A DNA stretch of 42,165 nt from an uncultured Lachnospiraceae bacterium (GCA_910585555.1 CAJUFU010000016.1:1-42165); one strand, 5' to 3'. Shown: positions 7,856 through 16,276, counted from the stretch's first letter. Made by a program: numbers and translations. Notes: generated from the sequence alone by a model not told the origin.

Positions 7856-9604
7856 TTAACCTTGCGGAACTGCCGTCACCGCCATGCCCTCTTCATATTC
7901 CTGGCCCATGGACATGATCACCTGGTCGCCTGCGGCAAGCCCTTCTTTCACTTCGCAGACGCTCTCATTGGAAATGCCCACCGTAATGCGCCTCTTTGCC
8001 ACAACGCCGTTTTCTTCCACATAGACAAAATCTCCGTCGCGGTCACTGTTTACCAGTTCCATGGGTATCGTCACGACGCCGCCTGCCTGCGCCGTATGTA
8101 CCACCACTTTGGCTTCCACGCCCAGGAAAATGTTCTCGTCCGGCTTGTCGATGCTGATATCCACACCGACCACCGCCGCGCCATTGTTGTTGGTGGTTGC
8201 CATACCCTCTATCTTGGACACTTTGCCTTCATAAATATTACCCGCAATATCGATCTCCGTCTTCTGCCCCAGCTTAACCTTTTCCAGATCATACTTGGAT
8301 AAGTTGGCGTGCACCACGACTTTATCCGTACTCTCTAATACCACCAGCTTGGCATTCTCTGCAGGAGTTGCTCCCTCCACGGCGTCAAGTTCCGTGACCA
8401 CACCGGAAAAATCAGCTATGATACCTGCCTCTACTGCCTCAATGTCCTGTAATGTCTCTCCGCTTGTCAGCTTCTGCAAGGCAACGTCGGCCTCGATCTT
8501 TTTCTGGTTGCCGGGATCCATCATGGCATCCTCGGAAGCCTCTTTCTGTGTCTCCATCTTGGCTTTCAGTTCCTTGGCGTCTGCAATAATCTTTTCAATT
8601 TCGGCCGCTTCTCTTTCCAGCTCGCGGATTTCCTCATTGTTCTGCTGTTCATAGGAGTTATACTGCACTTGTTCCTGCAGGCTCAAATAGACCTCTTCAT
8701 CCGAAGCAATCTGGCCCTTTGCCGCCTCGTCCCGCTCCTCTTTCTCCCGCTTCTCCTTGTGGCTCATCTCATCTTCGTTCTTGGCCTCTTCGGCATTACG
8801 CTCCTCCAAAGCCTTCTTCTCATCACTGATGGTCTTTTCCCACTCTAAAAGAGATACCTGTAAAAGTGCGCCCTGATTGGCATACCATGCCTTCTTGTCC
8901 TCTATGGTCTTCTGTAATCCCTTTAAATAGGTTTCATGATCGGAAATCTGCTGTTCCAATACGGGAAGATTGGTGTTAGCCTCGGACAGATCAGCCAAAT
9001 ATCTATTGTTTTTATTCAGAGAACTGGAATAATCTCCCTCGCTGGATGCCAGCTTTAATTCCGCTTCCTTCTTCGCTTCTAAAAGAGCTTCCTCATCAAA
9101 GGAAAGAAGCACATCCCCTTTCTTCACCTTATCACCCACAGCCACCTTAACCTCACTCACGGGCATCGACACCCCCGCAAAATAGGTCTTGGTCTCTGTA
9201 CTCTTCACCGTTCCGCTGGTACGAAGGGTCTGCTCTACATCCGCTACTTCCGCCGGCGTGGTAAATACCATGGGCGCCGTATTCTTGGCCACAAGAGAAT
9301 TCCGCACAAAAAATCCTGCCACAAGCGCCACAATCACAAGCACGGCAATCCGGCGGGTTATTTTTTTCTTCTTCGCCTTGTCCATCGGCTTCTTTTTCTC
9401 TTTCTTTTCCTTCTTTGCCATCTTCTTTTGCTCTTTCTTCGTCGCTTCCTTCATTGTCTCTGTTTCTTTCGCCGGATTGAAGGCGTCTTCCTTTGCCTCC
9501 CCGTTCTTTATGGCATCAAATGTCTGATTATCTTTTGTCTCTTCTTTGTTGACTGAACCAGTCACCTTCATCTCTTCTGCCTTATTCTCAGATATCTGTG
9601 ACAT
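7856..9604 (-). CDS. HlyD/MacA-type membrane-fusion adaptor with long basic N-tail
   Basis: A 582-residue adaptor of the MacA/YknX type. Residues 1-85 are cytosolic and strongly Lys/Glu-rich, with a run of lysines at about 56-82. A membrane helix spans about 86-102. A first biotinyl/lipoyl-like half lies near 135-175 (VKVAVGDKVKKGDVLLSFD), followed by an alpha-helical hairpin rich in Glu and Lys (about 175-395), the second half-lipoyl segment (AGIIADFSGVVTEL), then beta-barrel and membrane-proximal domains to the end. I chose the ATG at 9604, 9 nt after AGGAGG. It overlaps the ATPase stop by 17 nt, and the permease follows after 15 bp, so the three genes are coupled. The basic cytosolic tail is longer than in adaptors I know. 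Confidence 0.9.
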   Translation of the reverse strand: MSQISENKAEEMKVTGSVNKEETKDNQTFDAIKNGEAKEDAFNPAKETETMKEATKKEQKKMAKKEKKEKKKPMDKAKKKKITRRIAVLVIVALVAGFFVRNSLVAKNTAPMVFTTPAEVADVEQTLRTSGTVKSTETKTYFAGVSMPVSEVKVAVGDKVKKGDVLLSFDEEALLEAKKEAELKLASSEGDYSSSLNKNNRYLADLSEANTNLPVLEQQISDHETYLKGLQKTIEDKKAWYANQGALLQVSLLEWEKTISDEKKALEERNAEEAKNEDEMSHKEKREKEERDEAAKGQIASDEEVYLSLQEQVQYNSYEQQNNEEIRELEREAAEIEKIIADAKELKAKMETQKEASEDAMMDPGNQKKIEADVALQKLTSGETLQDIEAVEAGIIADFSGVVTELDAVEGATPAENAKLVVLESTDKVVVHANLSKYDLEKVKLGQKTEIDIAGNIYEGKVSKIEGMATTNNNGAAVVGVDISIDKPDENIFLGVEAKVVVHTAQAGGVVTIPMELVNSDRDGDFVYVEENGVVAKRRITVGISNESVCEVKEGLAAGDQVIMSMGQEYEEGMAVTAVPQG

Positions 9605-10283
9605 TCTCATAATCCTCCTCAATCTTTCCGTCCATAATCTTAATCACCCGTCTGGCCTTGGCCGCAATCTCATCGTCATGGGTGATCAGAATGACCGTCC
9701 TGCCCTCCTCATGAAGGGACTTTAAAATATCCATAATCTCCCTCGTGGAGTTGGAATCCAAATTACCTGTAGGCTCATCCGCCAGGATAATGGGCGGTGC
9801 CTGGGCTATCGCTCTGGCGATGGCCACCCTCTGCTGCTGTCCGCCGGACATCTCCGATGGTTTGTGGGTCTTACGCTTCTCCAATCCCACTTTATCAAGG
9901 GCTGCCTCTGACAGCTCCATCCGTTCCCGCTTGCCCACACCCCGGTAAATAAGCGGAAGCTCCACATTTTCTAAAGCCGTCAGGCTGGGAATCAGATTGA
10001 ATCCCTGAAAAACAAAACCAATCTCCTGGTTGCGGATGTCCGAAAGTTCGTCATCCGACATGCTCCCCACATCGTGCCCATGCAGATAATAACTCCCGCT
10101 GGTAGGCACATCCAGACATCCAAGCATATTCATCAGCGTGGATTTTCCCGAACCGGAGTGTCCGATGATTGCTACAAATTCTCCTTCCCGGATTGTCAGA
10201 CTCACATGGTCGAGCGCCTTCACCTCATTTTCTCCGGGATTATATACTTTGCAGATATCCCGGATTTCTACTAACGTTTCCAT
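9588..10283 (-). CDS. ABC transporter ATPase, MacB/LolD type
   Basis: A 231-residue ATPase with Walker A GHSGSGKS (41-48), Q-loop FVFQGFNLIP, signature SGGQQQRVAIARA, Walker B ILADEPTGNLD and the switch His in LITHDDEIA. The DEPTGNLD form marks the lipoprotein/macrolide export subgroup, which pairs with FtsX-type permeases. The ATG at 10283 has AGGAGG 9 nt upstream; the open frame upstream of it is intergenic. It is the first gene of the export operon (ATPase, adaptor, permease). The 384-bp gap upstream holds the likely regulated promoter described at 10397-10462. Confidence 0.94.
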   Translation of the reverse strand: METLVEIRDICKVYNPGENEVKALDHVSLTIREGEFVAIIGHSGSGKSTLMNMLGCLDVPTSGSYYLHGHDVGSMSDDELSDIRNQEIGFVFQGFNLIPSLTALENVELPLIYRGVGKRERMELSEAALDKVGLEKRKTHKPSEMSGGQQQRVAIARAIAQAPPIILADEPTGNLDSNSTREIMDILKSLHEEGRTVILITHDDEIAAKARRVIKIMDGKIEEDYENVTDI

Positions 10284-10396
10284 GCCACTCCCCCTCCTTA
10301 GCACATATAGTATTATAAACGGAACAGCATGTCTTTTGTCTTCACACTTCTGTCCCCTAACTATGGAAAATTTATCATACATCCCGAGCCTGTTTC

Positions 10397-10462
10397 ATCA
10401 TACCAAGCTTTTCTTAAAAGATTCACTAGAAATCCTTAAAGGAATCTTAAATTATTCTTACC
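10397..10462 (-). promoter_or_regulatory. Extended -10 promoter with 11-bp phased repeats
   Basis: On the plus strand, copies of CTTA(A/C) begin at 10413, 10435, 10446 and 10457, all in an 11-bp register, with a degenerate slot at 10424. On the minus strand they lie directly upstream of TGG-TATGAT, an extended -10 at 10402-10397, where no good -35 exists. Direct repeats at one helical turn that replace the -35 are the usual layout for PhoB/OmpR-family response regulators. A second in-register pair lies at 10523 and 10534. A further TATAAT at 10317-10312 is a possible constitutive start. The rest of the 10284-10667 gap shows no gene. Confidence 0.55.
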
Positions 10463-10667
10463 TCTGACAGACAAAGCACAAAATCTCCCCACGCTCTTCT
10501 GCTTCCATTTTCTCACACAAATCTTACAAAAATCTTTCGAAACAGAAAATAATTCTAACAAAACTGTAAGATTAATATTACTACGAAACCGTTAACACGC
10601 CAATACTACTTTACGGCAAAAAAGTAGCATTTGATGACAATTCCTTCGTTATGCGGGCTAGAATATC

Positions 10668-11963
10668 TCAGATACAAAAAGCGGCATATAAAGGCACTGT
10701 TTTAATACCGTCTTTAAATCCAAAATTTTTTGTGGAAAGTTTAATTGCATAATCAGGCTTGTAAGTCTCCCTATACACCTTTAAGCTTTTTGCCTTGGTA
10801 TTATCCGCAGATTTGACCTCAAAAGGTATCAGCCTGCCTTCCCTTTGAATAACAAAATCTATTTCCGCTCCCCGGGCAGACTCCCAGTAATAGGTATGAT
10901 ATCCATTTATGATCATCTGCACATTCACATAGTTCTCGGTCATGCCGCCCTTAAAATCATCTAACTCCTCAGACATATACAGAATATCTTCCGCCGCCAA
11001 ATCTTTCTTAGCGCACAACAGCCCAAGATCGGATACATATATTTTAAAGGCATCCATGTCGTGATAGTTTTCAAGCGGCTTGTGCACATGTTCCACCCTA
11101 TAAACCCGCGATACAATACCCGACAGACAAAGCCATTCTATTGCGTTTTCAAATTCAGAAGCCCTTGCTCCCTTTTTGATTAATTTATATTGAAAACGAG
11201 TATTTTTTCTGGAAAGCTGCACCGTAACATTATCGTACGCCAGTCTTGTCTTCTTAATTTCATTCGTATTATTATATTTGCTCATATCGTTAAGATAACT
11301 GGCAAGAATCGTATCCTGTGTATGGCGGACAAGGATATGGTCCCCCGTATCTACAAACTGCATGACACACTCCGGCATTCCTCCCACAATGAGATACTGA
11401 CGATAAAGCCGCATTGCCGATTCATGCATGGCCGCCGGCATCGCTTCATTGTCAACAAAACACTTTTTAATCTGCTCCACGAGTACTGTCTCGCCCATGG
11501 CCAGCATAAATTCTTCCAAATCCATGGGATACAACGTTTTCATATCTACTTTCCCAACCGGAAAGGAAAACTCCGCCCTGTTCACTGCCACGCCAAGCAG
11601 ACTGCCAGCAACAATGATATGATATTCCGGTGCGTTTTCGCAAAAATACTTTAAAGAGGTCAAAGCTCTTTCACATAGCTGTATCTCATCAAACACAATC
11701 AGCGTCCTTTCCCGGACGATTGTCTGCCCTGCAATATGGGACAAAACCGGAATCAGATATTCCGGGCTGATATTTTCCTCAAACGTTTTATTCAACCCGG
11801 GATGGGTCTCAAAATTGAAATATGCCACATTTTCGTATGCCTTCCGTCCAAATGCCAGGACAGAATAGGTCTTGCCGACCTGTCTGGCTCCTTGCAGAAT
11901 CAGCGGCTTACGGTGCGCACTCTCTTTCCATTCCTCCAAAAAATTCATGATTTTTCGATACAT
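10668..11963 (-). CDS. AAA_14/DUF4143 ATPase
   Basis: A 431-residue protein of the common bacterial and archaeal ATPase family with an AAA_14 domain and a C-terminal DUF4143 domain. Walker A is GARQVGKT (25-32), Walker B LIVFDE (87-92), and the sensor region is HIIVAGSLLGV. The C-terminal domain contains AEIDFVI and FEVKSADN, the PD-(D/E)xK-like pattern seen in this family. Start ATG 11963 has GGAGG at 8 nt. The cellular role is not established; such genes are often single and scattered, and some have been tied to toxin-antitoxin-like or mobile loci. It stands alone here, with an AT-rich upstream region that differs from its neighbours. Confidence 0.88.
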   Translation of the reverse strand: MYRKIMNFLEEWKESAHRKPLILQGARQVGKTYSVLAFGRKAYENVAYFNFETHPGLNKTFEENISPEYLIPVLSHIAGQTIVRERTLIVFDEIQLCERALTSLKYFCENAPEYHIIVAGSLLGVAVNRAEFSFPVGKVDMKTLYPMDLEEFMLAMGETVLVEQIKKCFVDNEAMPAAMHESAMRLYRQYLIVGGMPECVMQFVDTGDHILVRHTQDTILASYLNDMSKYNNTNEIKKTRLAYDNVTVQLSRKNTRFQYKLIKKGARASEFENAIEWLCLSGIVSRVYRVEHVHKPLENYHDMDAFKIYVSDLGLLCAKKDLAAEDILYMSEELDDFKGGMTENYVNVQMIINGYHTYYWESARGAEIDFVIQREGRLIPFEVKSADNTKAKSLKVYRETYKPDYAIKLSTKNFGFKDGIKTVPLYAAFCI

Positions 11964-12013
11964 AGCGCATTCCTCCTAAACTGTTTTATCTCCACATTCT
12001 TTCCTTTACATCT

Positions 12014-12083
12014 ATTATAACATTAATTCATGTAAAAATCTGTATAATTTATTTAATTATTCGCGTGATTTTACACGAATAAT
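12014..12083 (-). promoter_or_regulatory. Promoter and dyad upstream of the AAA_14 gene
   Basis: On the minus strand TGT-TATAAT (12022-12014) is an extended -10 about 50 nt before the ATPase start. Upstream, ATTATTCG (12056-12063) and CGAATAAT (12076-12083) form a perfect 8-bp dyad with a 12-bp centre, located around -37 to -75, a plausible operator. The rest of the 306-bp gap (11964-12269) holds the terminator at 12197-12229 and nothing else I recognise. Confidence 0.45.
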
Positions 12084-12196
12084 ATCAACATTTCTACAAA
12101 TCTATACCATTAACAAGCTTGCATCTTCCCTGCCCGCCGCGCGGCCCTTGTGCCTCCTAAACGGCATATTTCCTCCGCACGAGTCTACTCATAACA

Positions 12197-12229
12197 AAAA
12201 GCGGCCAGGACGCCGCCTGTACCGCTTTT
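12197..12229 (-). terminator. Terminator after ribU
   Basis: AAAAGCGG and CCGCTTTT form the outer stem, CAGG/CCTG extend it, and on the minus strand TTTTT follows. It lies about 40 nt after the ribU stop. The A-run on the other side means it could also work for plus-strand transcription. Confidence 0.8.
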
Positions 12230-12269
12230 AAAATCTGTATGTCTATACCTCTTTCCTGCCGCCTATCGT

Positions 12270-13052
12270 TTACACGCTGTCCGGCTTCTGCATCTTACCG
12301 ATCTGCCGGCTGTCCACCGCTGGGCCTGCATTTTTCAGAATGGGACTCAAGGGCTTATAAATCAATAATGTTACCCCGGAAGCCGCCGCGCTCTTAATGA
12401 TGTTGATGGGCGCCACCGCAAAGATAACAAAACTGGTCACATTGTGGATATTGCCGTTAATCTCCGCTCCTGCCGCAATAATCGCCTCCATGGGCATCCC
12501 AAAAAGATTGGAGAACGCCGGAAGCAGATAGACCGCATTGAAAGCCGTCCCAAACACAGTCATGATCACGGAACCTGCCAGACAGGATACAAAAGCCATC
12601 TTCTTGGTTTTCTTGAGCATGTAGAGGATGGACGCCGGCAAAACCAGGCTGCATCCGATCACGAAGTTTGCAAGATCTCCCACAAACGCTGTGCTGGTGC
12701 CCTTAATCAGAAGCTTTAATAAAATCTTACAAAACTCGATCATCACGCCTGCCACAGGACCAAATGCAAAAGTGCCTACCAGAGCCGGAATCTCGCTGAA
12801 ATCCAGTTTGTAAAAGCCTGGTGCCAGAAACAGGATTGGAAAATCCAGAATATGTAAAATCACTGCCAATGCGGAAAAGAGTCCAATCATCGTAATCTTT
12901 CTGGTGGTCAAAATCCGCTCTGTGATACCCGCGCGCTTCTGTACATACTTCTCCGTCCCATAAGCGATCAAAAACAACGCCGCCGCGATTCCCACACAGA
13001 CCAGTACAAAGACCACATTATCCGCAACACTCTTCCATAAACCATTACCCAT
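12270..13052 (-). CDS. ribU: ECF transporter S component, riboflavin type (RibU-like)
   Basis: A 260-residue membrane protein with about six helices. A first helix (about 12-32) precedes a basic loop and TTRKITMIGLFSALAVIL, the typical start of ECF S components. The segment KLDFSEIPALVGTFAFGP matches the RibU/FmnP conserved region, and NPINI-like APINIIKS follows near the C-terminus. It would bind riboflavin and use the shared ECF energising module, which is not encoded here. The FMN riboswitch and terminator directly upstream make the substrate assignment strong. The extra N-terminal helix and 25-residue C-terminal tail make it longer than usual RibU (about 200). Start ATG has AGAGG at 8 nt. 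Confidence 0.92.
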   Translation of the reverse strand: MGNGLWKSVADNVVFVLVCVGIAAALFLIAYGTEKYVQKRAGITERILTTRKITMIGLFSALAVILHILDFPILFLAPGFYKLDFSEIPALVGTFAFGPVAGVMIEFCKILLKLLIKGTSTAFVGDLANFVIGCSLVLPASILYMLKKTKKMAFVSCLAGSVIMTVFGTAFNAVYLLPAFSNLFGMPMEAIIAAGAEINGNIHNVTSFVIFAVAPINIIKSAAASGVTLLIYKPLSPILKNAGPAVDSRQIGKMQKPDSV

Positions 13053-13155
13053 TTTCTTTTCCTCTCTTTCCGGAGTCTGTACTCCTTACCTTACAGGAAA
13101 AAGTTCTTCATCCGGCAGACGTATGCCGATCTATCCGTGAGATTTTCTCACAAAG

Positions 13156-13190
13156 AAACCCCGAAACACTCTCTTTATGTTTCGGGGTTT
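13156..13190 (-). terminator. Riboswitch expression-platform terminator
   Basis: A perfect 13-bp stem, AAACCCCGAAACA / TGTTTCGGGGTTT, with a 9-nt loop, followed on the minus strand by CTTTG. It lies about 80 nt after the FMN aptamer and 100 nt before ribU. It probably ends transcription when FMN is bound. Confidence 0.8.
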
Positions 13191-13270
13191 TACGCATATC
13201 ATCTGTCCTGCACTGCATCGCAGCCACAGGCGCCTGCCTGATAAACATGACACATATGTCATGCTCTCTG

Positions 13271-13406
13271 TCTTCTCTCATCCAGACTATACTGTCGGTT
13301 TTGGAATTTCACCAAATCAGCCGTCAGCGCATCACGCGGGTAAACGCTTTGCGATAACGGGTCGCGGACTATACCGCCGGTAGGGAATTGCACCCTGCCC
13401 CGAAGA
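13271..13406 (-). ncRNA. FMN riboswitch (RFN element)
   Basis: Minus strand: P1 begins TCTTCGGGGCAGGGTG, followed by AATTCCCTACCGGCGGTATAG, then GGTGAAATTCC..AACCGACAGTATAGTC, and closes with GGATGAGAGAAGA. These are the strictly conserved blocks of the RFN aptamer. It sits in the leader of ribU, with a terminator hairpin after it, so high FMN should shut off riboflavin uptake. One difference from the commonest form is GTGCAATTCCC in place of GTGAAATTCCC. Its promoter must overlap the end of the M56 gene; GATAAT near 13430 is a possible -10. Confidence 0.95.
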
Positions 13407-13441
13407 ACTTTTTTCTTATTTTGTTTTCGAAGATTATCTTA

Positions 13442-14524
13442 CTACGATTTTTTCGAAAATGCAAGCTCCATTTCATATGAAAATCCCTGCTTCCAAAGTA
13501 TTTCACCGGCATTCTCATCGTCTAAACCTAAAATATTGGGAACCTCTCCCGATCCCTCATTGTATCCCATCCCATCGCTCTTCGTTTCATCATAAAAACT
13601 CGGCGTCTCTGCTCTCACTGTGGTTCCAATGCTCAGAATTGCAACCAAGCACACAAGCATCCATGCTGTCATAAAATGATTAGATTTCTCTTTTCCTGTT
13701 TTCACCATCACCTTTATCCTCTCCTCCATTGGATATTTACAAAATGAGCTGCATAAAATCCCGCTTTCTGCTTTCTTTTCCTCCCAGTTCACTAAAACCT
13801 GCAAATACTTCTTCCTATATTCCTGCCCTTGGTGCCTTAATAATCGTTCATCACATGCCAGTTCCATGTCACGATTTACCCCAAAATACATAACCCAGAT
13901 CAAGGGATTGTACCAATAAACCGAACAAACCAAAACCAATATCCACTTTAACAGGACATCCATCTGTTTAATGTGAATAAATTCGTGCTCTAAGACAAAC
14001 GTCAATCTGTCTTCTTCTATATTTCGGTGTGCCGGGAGTAATATAATTGGTCTAATCACGCCGTATGTTAACGGCCGTGCTATCCTGTCGGATTCCTTAA
14101 TATCCACTTTTCTTTTTAAAGAATGTACTTCCTTCCATTTCTCAAAATATACGCCTTTAACCGGCAGCGCCATACAATACAGTCTTCTTTGCATCAAATG
14201 GGAACCGACAAAAAGACCTGCAACGATAACTACTCCTATCAACCATATTATGTGCATGACTTGATCTACAGATAAGAGTAATACTTTTTCACTTGACAAC
14301 TCTATTTTTTCTTGCAATTGCAGAAAATTTGCAATATTTCTATCCATGTCAATATTTGTGAACTGCAATTCAAATGTAAAAGGAAATAGTAACCGCAAAA
14401 TAAGAATTTTCCATAAAAACAGCCAAGTACTTCCCGGAAGACGATATAGAAACATCTTCCTTGCCGCCACAATACAAAGAACAACAATCCCGACAGAACC
14501 ATTTATTATTAAAATCCTTTCCAT
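13442..14524 (-). CDS. M56-family membrane metallopeptidase (BlaR1/MecR1-like)
   Basis: A 360-residue protein. Helices at about 5-22, 33-50 and 88-108 precede the zinc protease motif HEFIH (180-184), with ELACDE at 221-226 supplying the third ligand. A further helix (about 285-305) leads to a short outside tail of about 55 residues. BlaR1 and MecR1 carry a 250-residue penicillin-sensor domain at this point; here it is missing, so the signal must be sensed in another way. Start ATG 14524 follows AGGAGG at 5 nt and lies 9 bp after the blaI stop, so they form an operon. By family logic it would cleave or inactivate the BlaI-type repressor. No beta-lactamase gene is near. Confidence 0.9.
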   Translation of the reverse strand: MERILIINGSVGIVVLCIVAARKMFLYRLPGSTWLFLWKILILRLLFPFTFELQFTNIDMDRNIANFLQLQEKIELSSEKVLLLSVDQVMHIIWLIGVVIVAGLFVGSHLMQRRLYCMALPVKGVYFEKWKEVHSLKRKVDIKESDRIARPLTYGVIRPIILLPAHRNIEEDRLTFVLEHEFIHIKQMDVLLKWILVLVCSVYWYNPLIWVMYFGVNRDMELACDERLLRHQGQEYRKKYLQVLVNWEEKKAESGILCSSFCKYPMEERIKVMVKTGKEKSNHFMTAWMLVCLVAILSIGTTVRAETPSFYDETKSDGMGYNEGSGEVPNILGLDDENAGEILWKQGFSYEMELAFSKKS

Positions 14525-14533
14525 GCAGGCCTC

Positions 14534-14890
14534 CTATAAATCATCTATAAGTTCTTTTAAGCGCATAATGGCTGCTTTGTCTAGTCTTTTTTCTCCAATC
14601 AACGCGGCAATCAGTTTATCCGGGTGTCCATCGTACATCTTGTCAATCAGTTCATTTGTTTCATATTTCTGTGCCTCCTCTTTTGTGATGAGCGCATGAC
14701 AGATAAAATTGGGCTCTCTTCGTTCTATTGCCCCTTTCTCTATACATTTCTTTATCACTGTATAGGTAGTTGTTTTGCTCCAACCTACTTGCCGATGAAG
14801 CTCCTCTGCAATTTCCTTTGCGGTTGCTTCACCTTGTTTCCATAGGATTTCCATAACTTTCAATTCGCTGTCAAATAGTTTCTTTTCCAT
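14534..14890 (-). CDS. blaI: BlaI/MecI-family repressor
   Basis: A 118-residue winged-helix repressor. The N-terminal segment SELKVMEILWKQGEATAKEI and GWSKTTTYTVIKKCIEKGAI are the DNA-binding part; the C-terminal half is the dimerisation helix region. A likely cleavage zone lies around the NFICHALITKEEA segment. Two identical ATTCTA-N6-TAGAAT dyads in its promoter (14908-14955) strongly suggest autoregulation. It is followed after 9 bp by the M56 peptidase. The ribosome site is weak (CGGGA about 9 nt before ATG), which may keep the repressor level low. The symbol denotes the family; control of a beta-lactamase is not implied. Confidence 0.92.
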   Translation of the reverse strand: MEKKLFDSELKVMEILWKQGEATAKEIAEELHRQVGWSKTTTYTVIKKCIEKGAIERREPNFICHALITKEEAQKYETNELIDKMYDGHPDKLIAALIGEKRLDKAAIMRLKELIDDL

Positions 14891-14907
14891 ATTCTTGTTC
14901 CCGCCCT

Positions 14908-14966
14908 ATTCTATCGCAGTAGAATGATTATGTCTATATTCTATTCCAATAGAATGCAATTGTCAA
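14908..14966 (-). promoter_or_regulatory. blaI promoter with two identical operator dyads
   Basis: Minus strand: TTGACA (14966-14961), 17-bp spacer, TAGAAT (14943-14938). The dyad ATTCTA-N6-TAGAAT at 14938-14955 contains the -10 itself. An identical dyad at 14908-14925 lies exactly 30 bp downstream, at about +6 to +23, about three helical turns away and so on the same DNA face. Binding of BlaI dimers would block polymerase entry. Confidence 0.85.
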
Positions 14967-15023
14967 TAGCTATTTATTTTTTGAAAAAAATCGAAAAAAT
15001 CACCCCTGCAAACGCAAAACAAA

Positions 15024-15075
15024 ATAACCTTTCCCCCACAACAGCAGTGCACCGCCATCATAAAGGAAAGGTTAT
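15024..15075 (-). terminator. Terminator after the alcohol dehydrogenase gene
   Basis: ATAACCTTTCC (15024-15034) pairs with GGAAAGGTTAT (15065-15075), an 11-bp perfect stem with a 30-nt loop. On the minus strand TTTGTTTTG follows. It lies 20 bp after the stop codon at 15095. Confidence 0.65.
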
Positions 15076-15094
15076 CTCAAGCATCCTTCCGCTC

Positions 15095-16276
15095 TTAGAA
15101 ATCTACTTCCGTTCCATAATAAGTACAGGTAAACAATTTCTCCATTGCCGCCGGGTCAATCTCTCTGGGATTGGAACCTGTGCAGGCATCACCCACTGCC
15201 AGTTCTGCAATCTTGGCAATCTTCTCCTTAAACTCCGCCTCATCAACACCGAAATCTTTTAAGGTCTTCGGGATATTCAGGCGCACATTAAAGTCGTCAA
15301 TCTTCGCGCAGAGACTGTTGATCAGCGCTTTGTCAGAAACGCCTTCCAATCCCATCCTGCGGGCAATCTGTGCATAACGACTTGCCGCCACCGGATTTTT
15401 CGCATTGTACTTAATCACGTAAGGCAGATAAATCGCATTGGCACAGCCGTGAGGAATATGTCCTGTGGAGAAAGCAGCGCCCGTCTTATGTGCCATGGAA
15501 TGGACAATTCCCAAAAGTGCATTGGAGAATGACATTCCCGCCAGACACTGTGCGTAATGCATCTGCTCTCTTGCATCCATATCGCTATGGTATGATGCCG
15601 GCAGGTAATCCAGCACCATCTCAATTGCCTGCAATGCCAGGGGGTCGGTAAAGGGGCCATTCAATGTGGATACATAAGCCTCAATCGCATGAGTCAGCGC
15701 ATCCATGCCGGTATATGCCACCTGCTTTGCGGGAAGTCCCATCACCAGGTCAGGATCCACGATTGCCACATCCGGTGTTATGTTAAAGTCAGCAAGCGGA
15801 TACTTCACGCCTGTTTGATAGTTGGTAATAACCGAGAACGCCGTCACCTCGGTAGCTGTGCCGGAAGTCGTAGGAATGGCACAGAATTTTGCCTTCTGTC
15901 TCAGTTCCGGGAAATTGAAGGGTACGATCAAATCTTCAAAAGTAGTCTCCGGATATTCATAGAACGCCCACATTGCTTTCGCAGCATCAATGGGGGAACC
16001 GCCGCCCATGGATACAATCCAGTCCGGCTCAAAAGCACGCATTGCCTCTGCACCCTTCATCACTGTTTCTACAGACGGGTCCGGTTCTACGCCTTCAAAG
16101 AGCTCCACCTCCATGCCGGCTTCTTTCAGATATCCAACCGCCTTATCCAGAAAGCCCTGACGTTTCATGGAACCGCCGCCCACTACCAGGATAGCTTTCT
16201 TTCCTTTCAGATTCTTTAACTCTTCCAAACTTCCTTTGCCGTGATAGACATCTCTCGGTAATGTAAATCTTGCCAT
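15095..16276 (-). CDS. Iron-containing alcohol dehydrogenase
   Basis: A 393-residue group III (iron-dependent) alcohol dehydrogenase, an NAD(P)-linked cytosolic enzyme that reduces aldehydes or ketones in fermentation. The nucleotide loop GGGSPIDAAK is at 91-100. Metal ligands by analogy with FucO are Asp192, His196, His259 and His276, with His263 conserved in HSMAH. PTTSGT and ATEVTAFSVI are also typical. I chose ATG 16276 (AAGG 6 nt upstream); the longer frame to 16318 adds a non-conserved segment. Substrate could be butanal, propanediol-related aldehydes or others; sequence alone does not decide. It stands alone between two terminators. Confidence 0.93.
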   Translation of the reverse strand: MARFTLPRDVYHGKGSLEELKNLKGKKAILVVGGGSMKRQGFLDKAVGYLKEAGMEVELFEGVEPDPSVETVMKGAEAMRAFEPDWIVSMGGGSPIDAAKAMWAFYEYPETTFEDLIVPFNFPELRQKAKFCAIPTTSGTATEVTAFSVITNYQTGVKYPLADFNITPDVAIVDPDLVMGLPAKQVAYTGMDALTHAIEAYVSTLNGPFTDPLALQAIEMVLDYLPASYHSDMDAREQMHYAQCLAGMSFSNALLGIVHSMAHKTGAAFSTGHIPHGCANAIYLPYVIKYNAKNPVAASRYAQIARRMGLEGVSDKALINSLCAKIDDFNVRLNIPKTLKDFGVDEAEFKEKIAKIAELAVGDACTGSNPREIDPAAMEKLFTCTYYGTEVDF

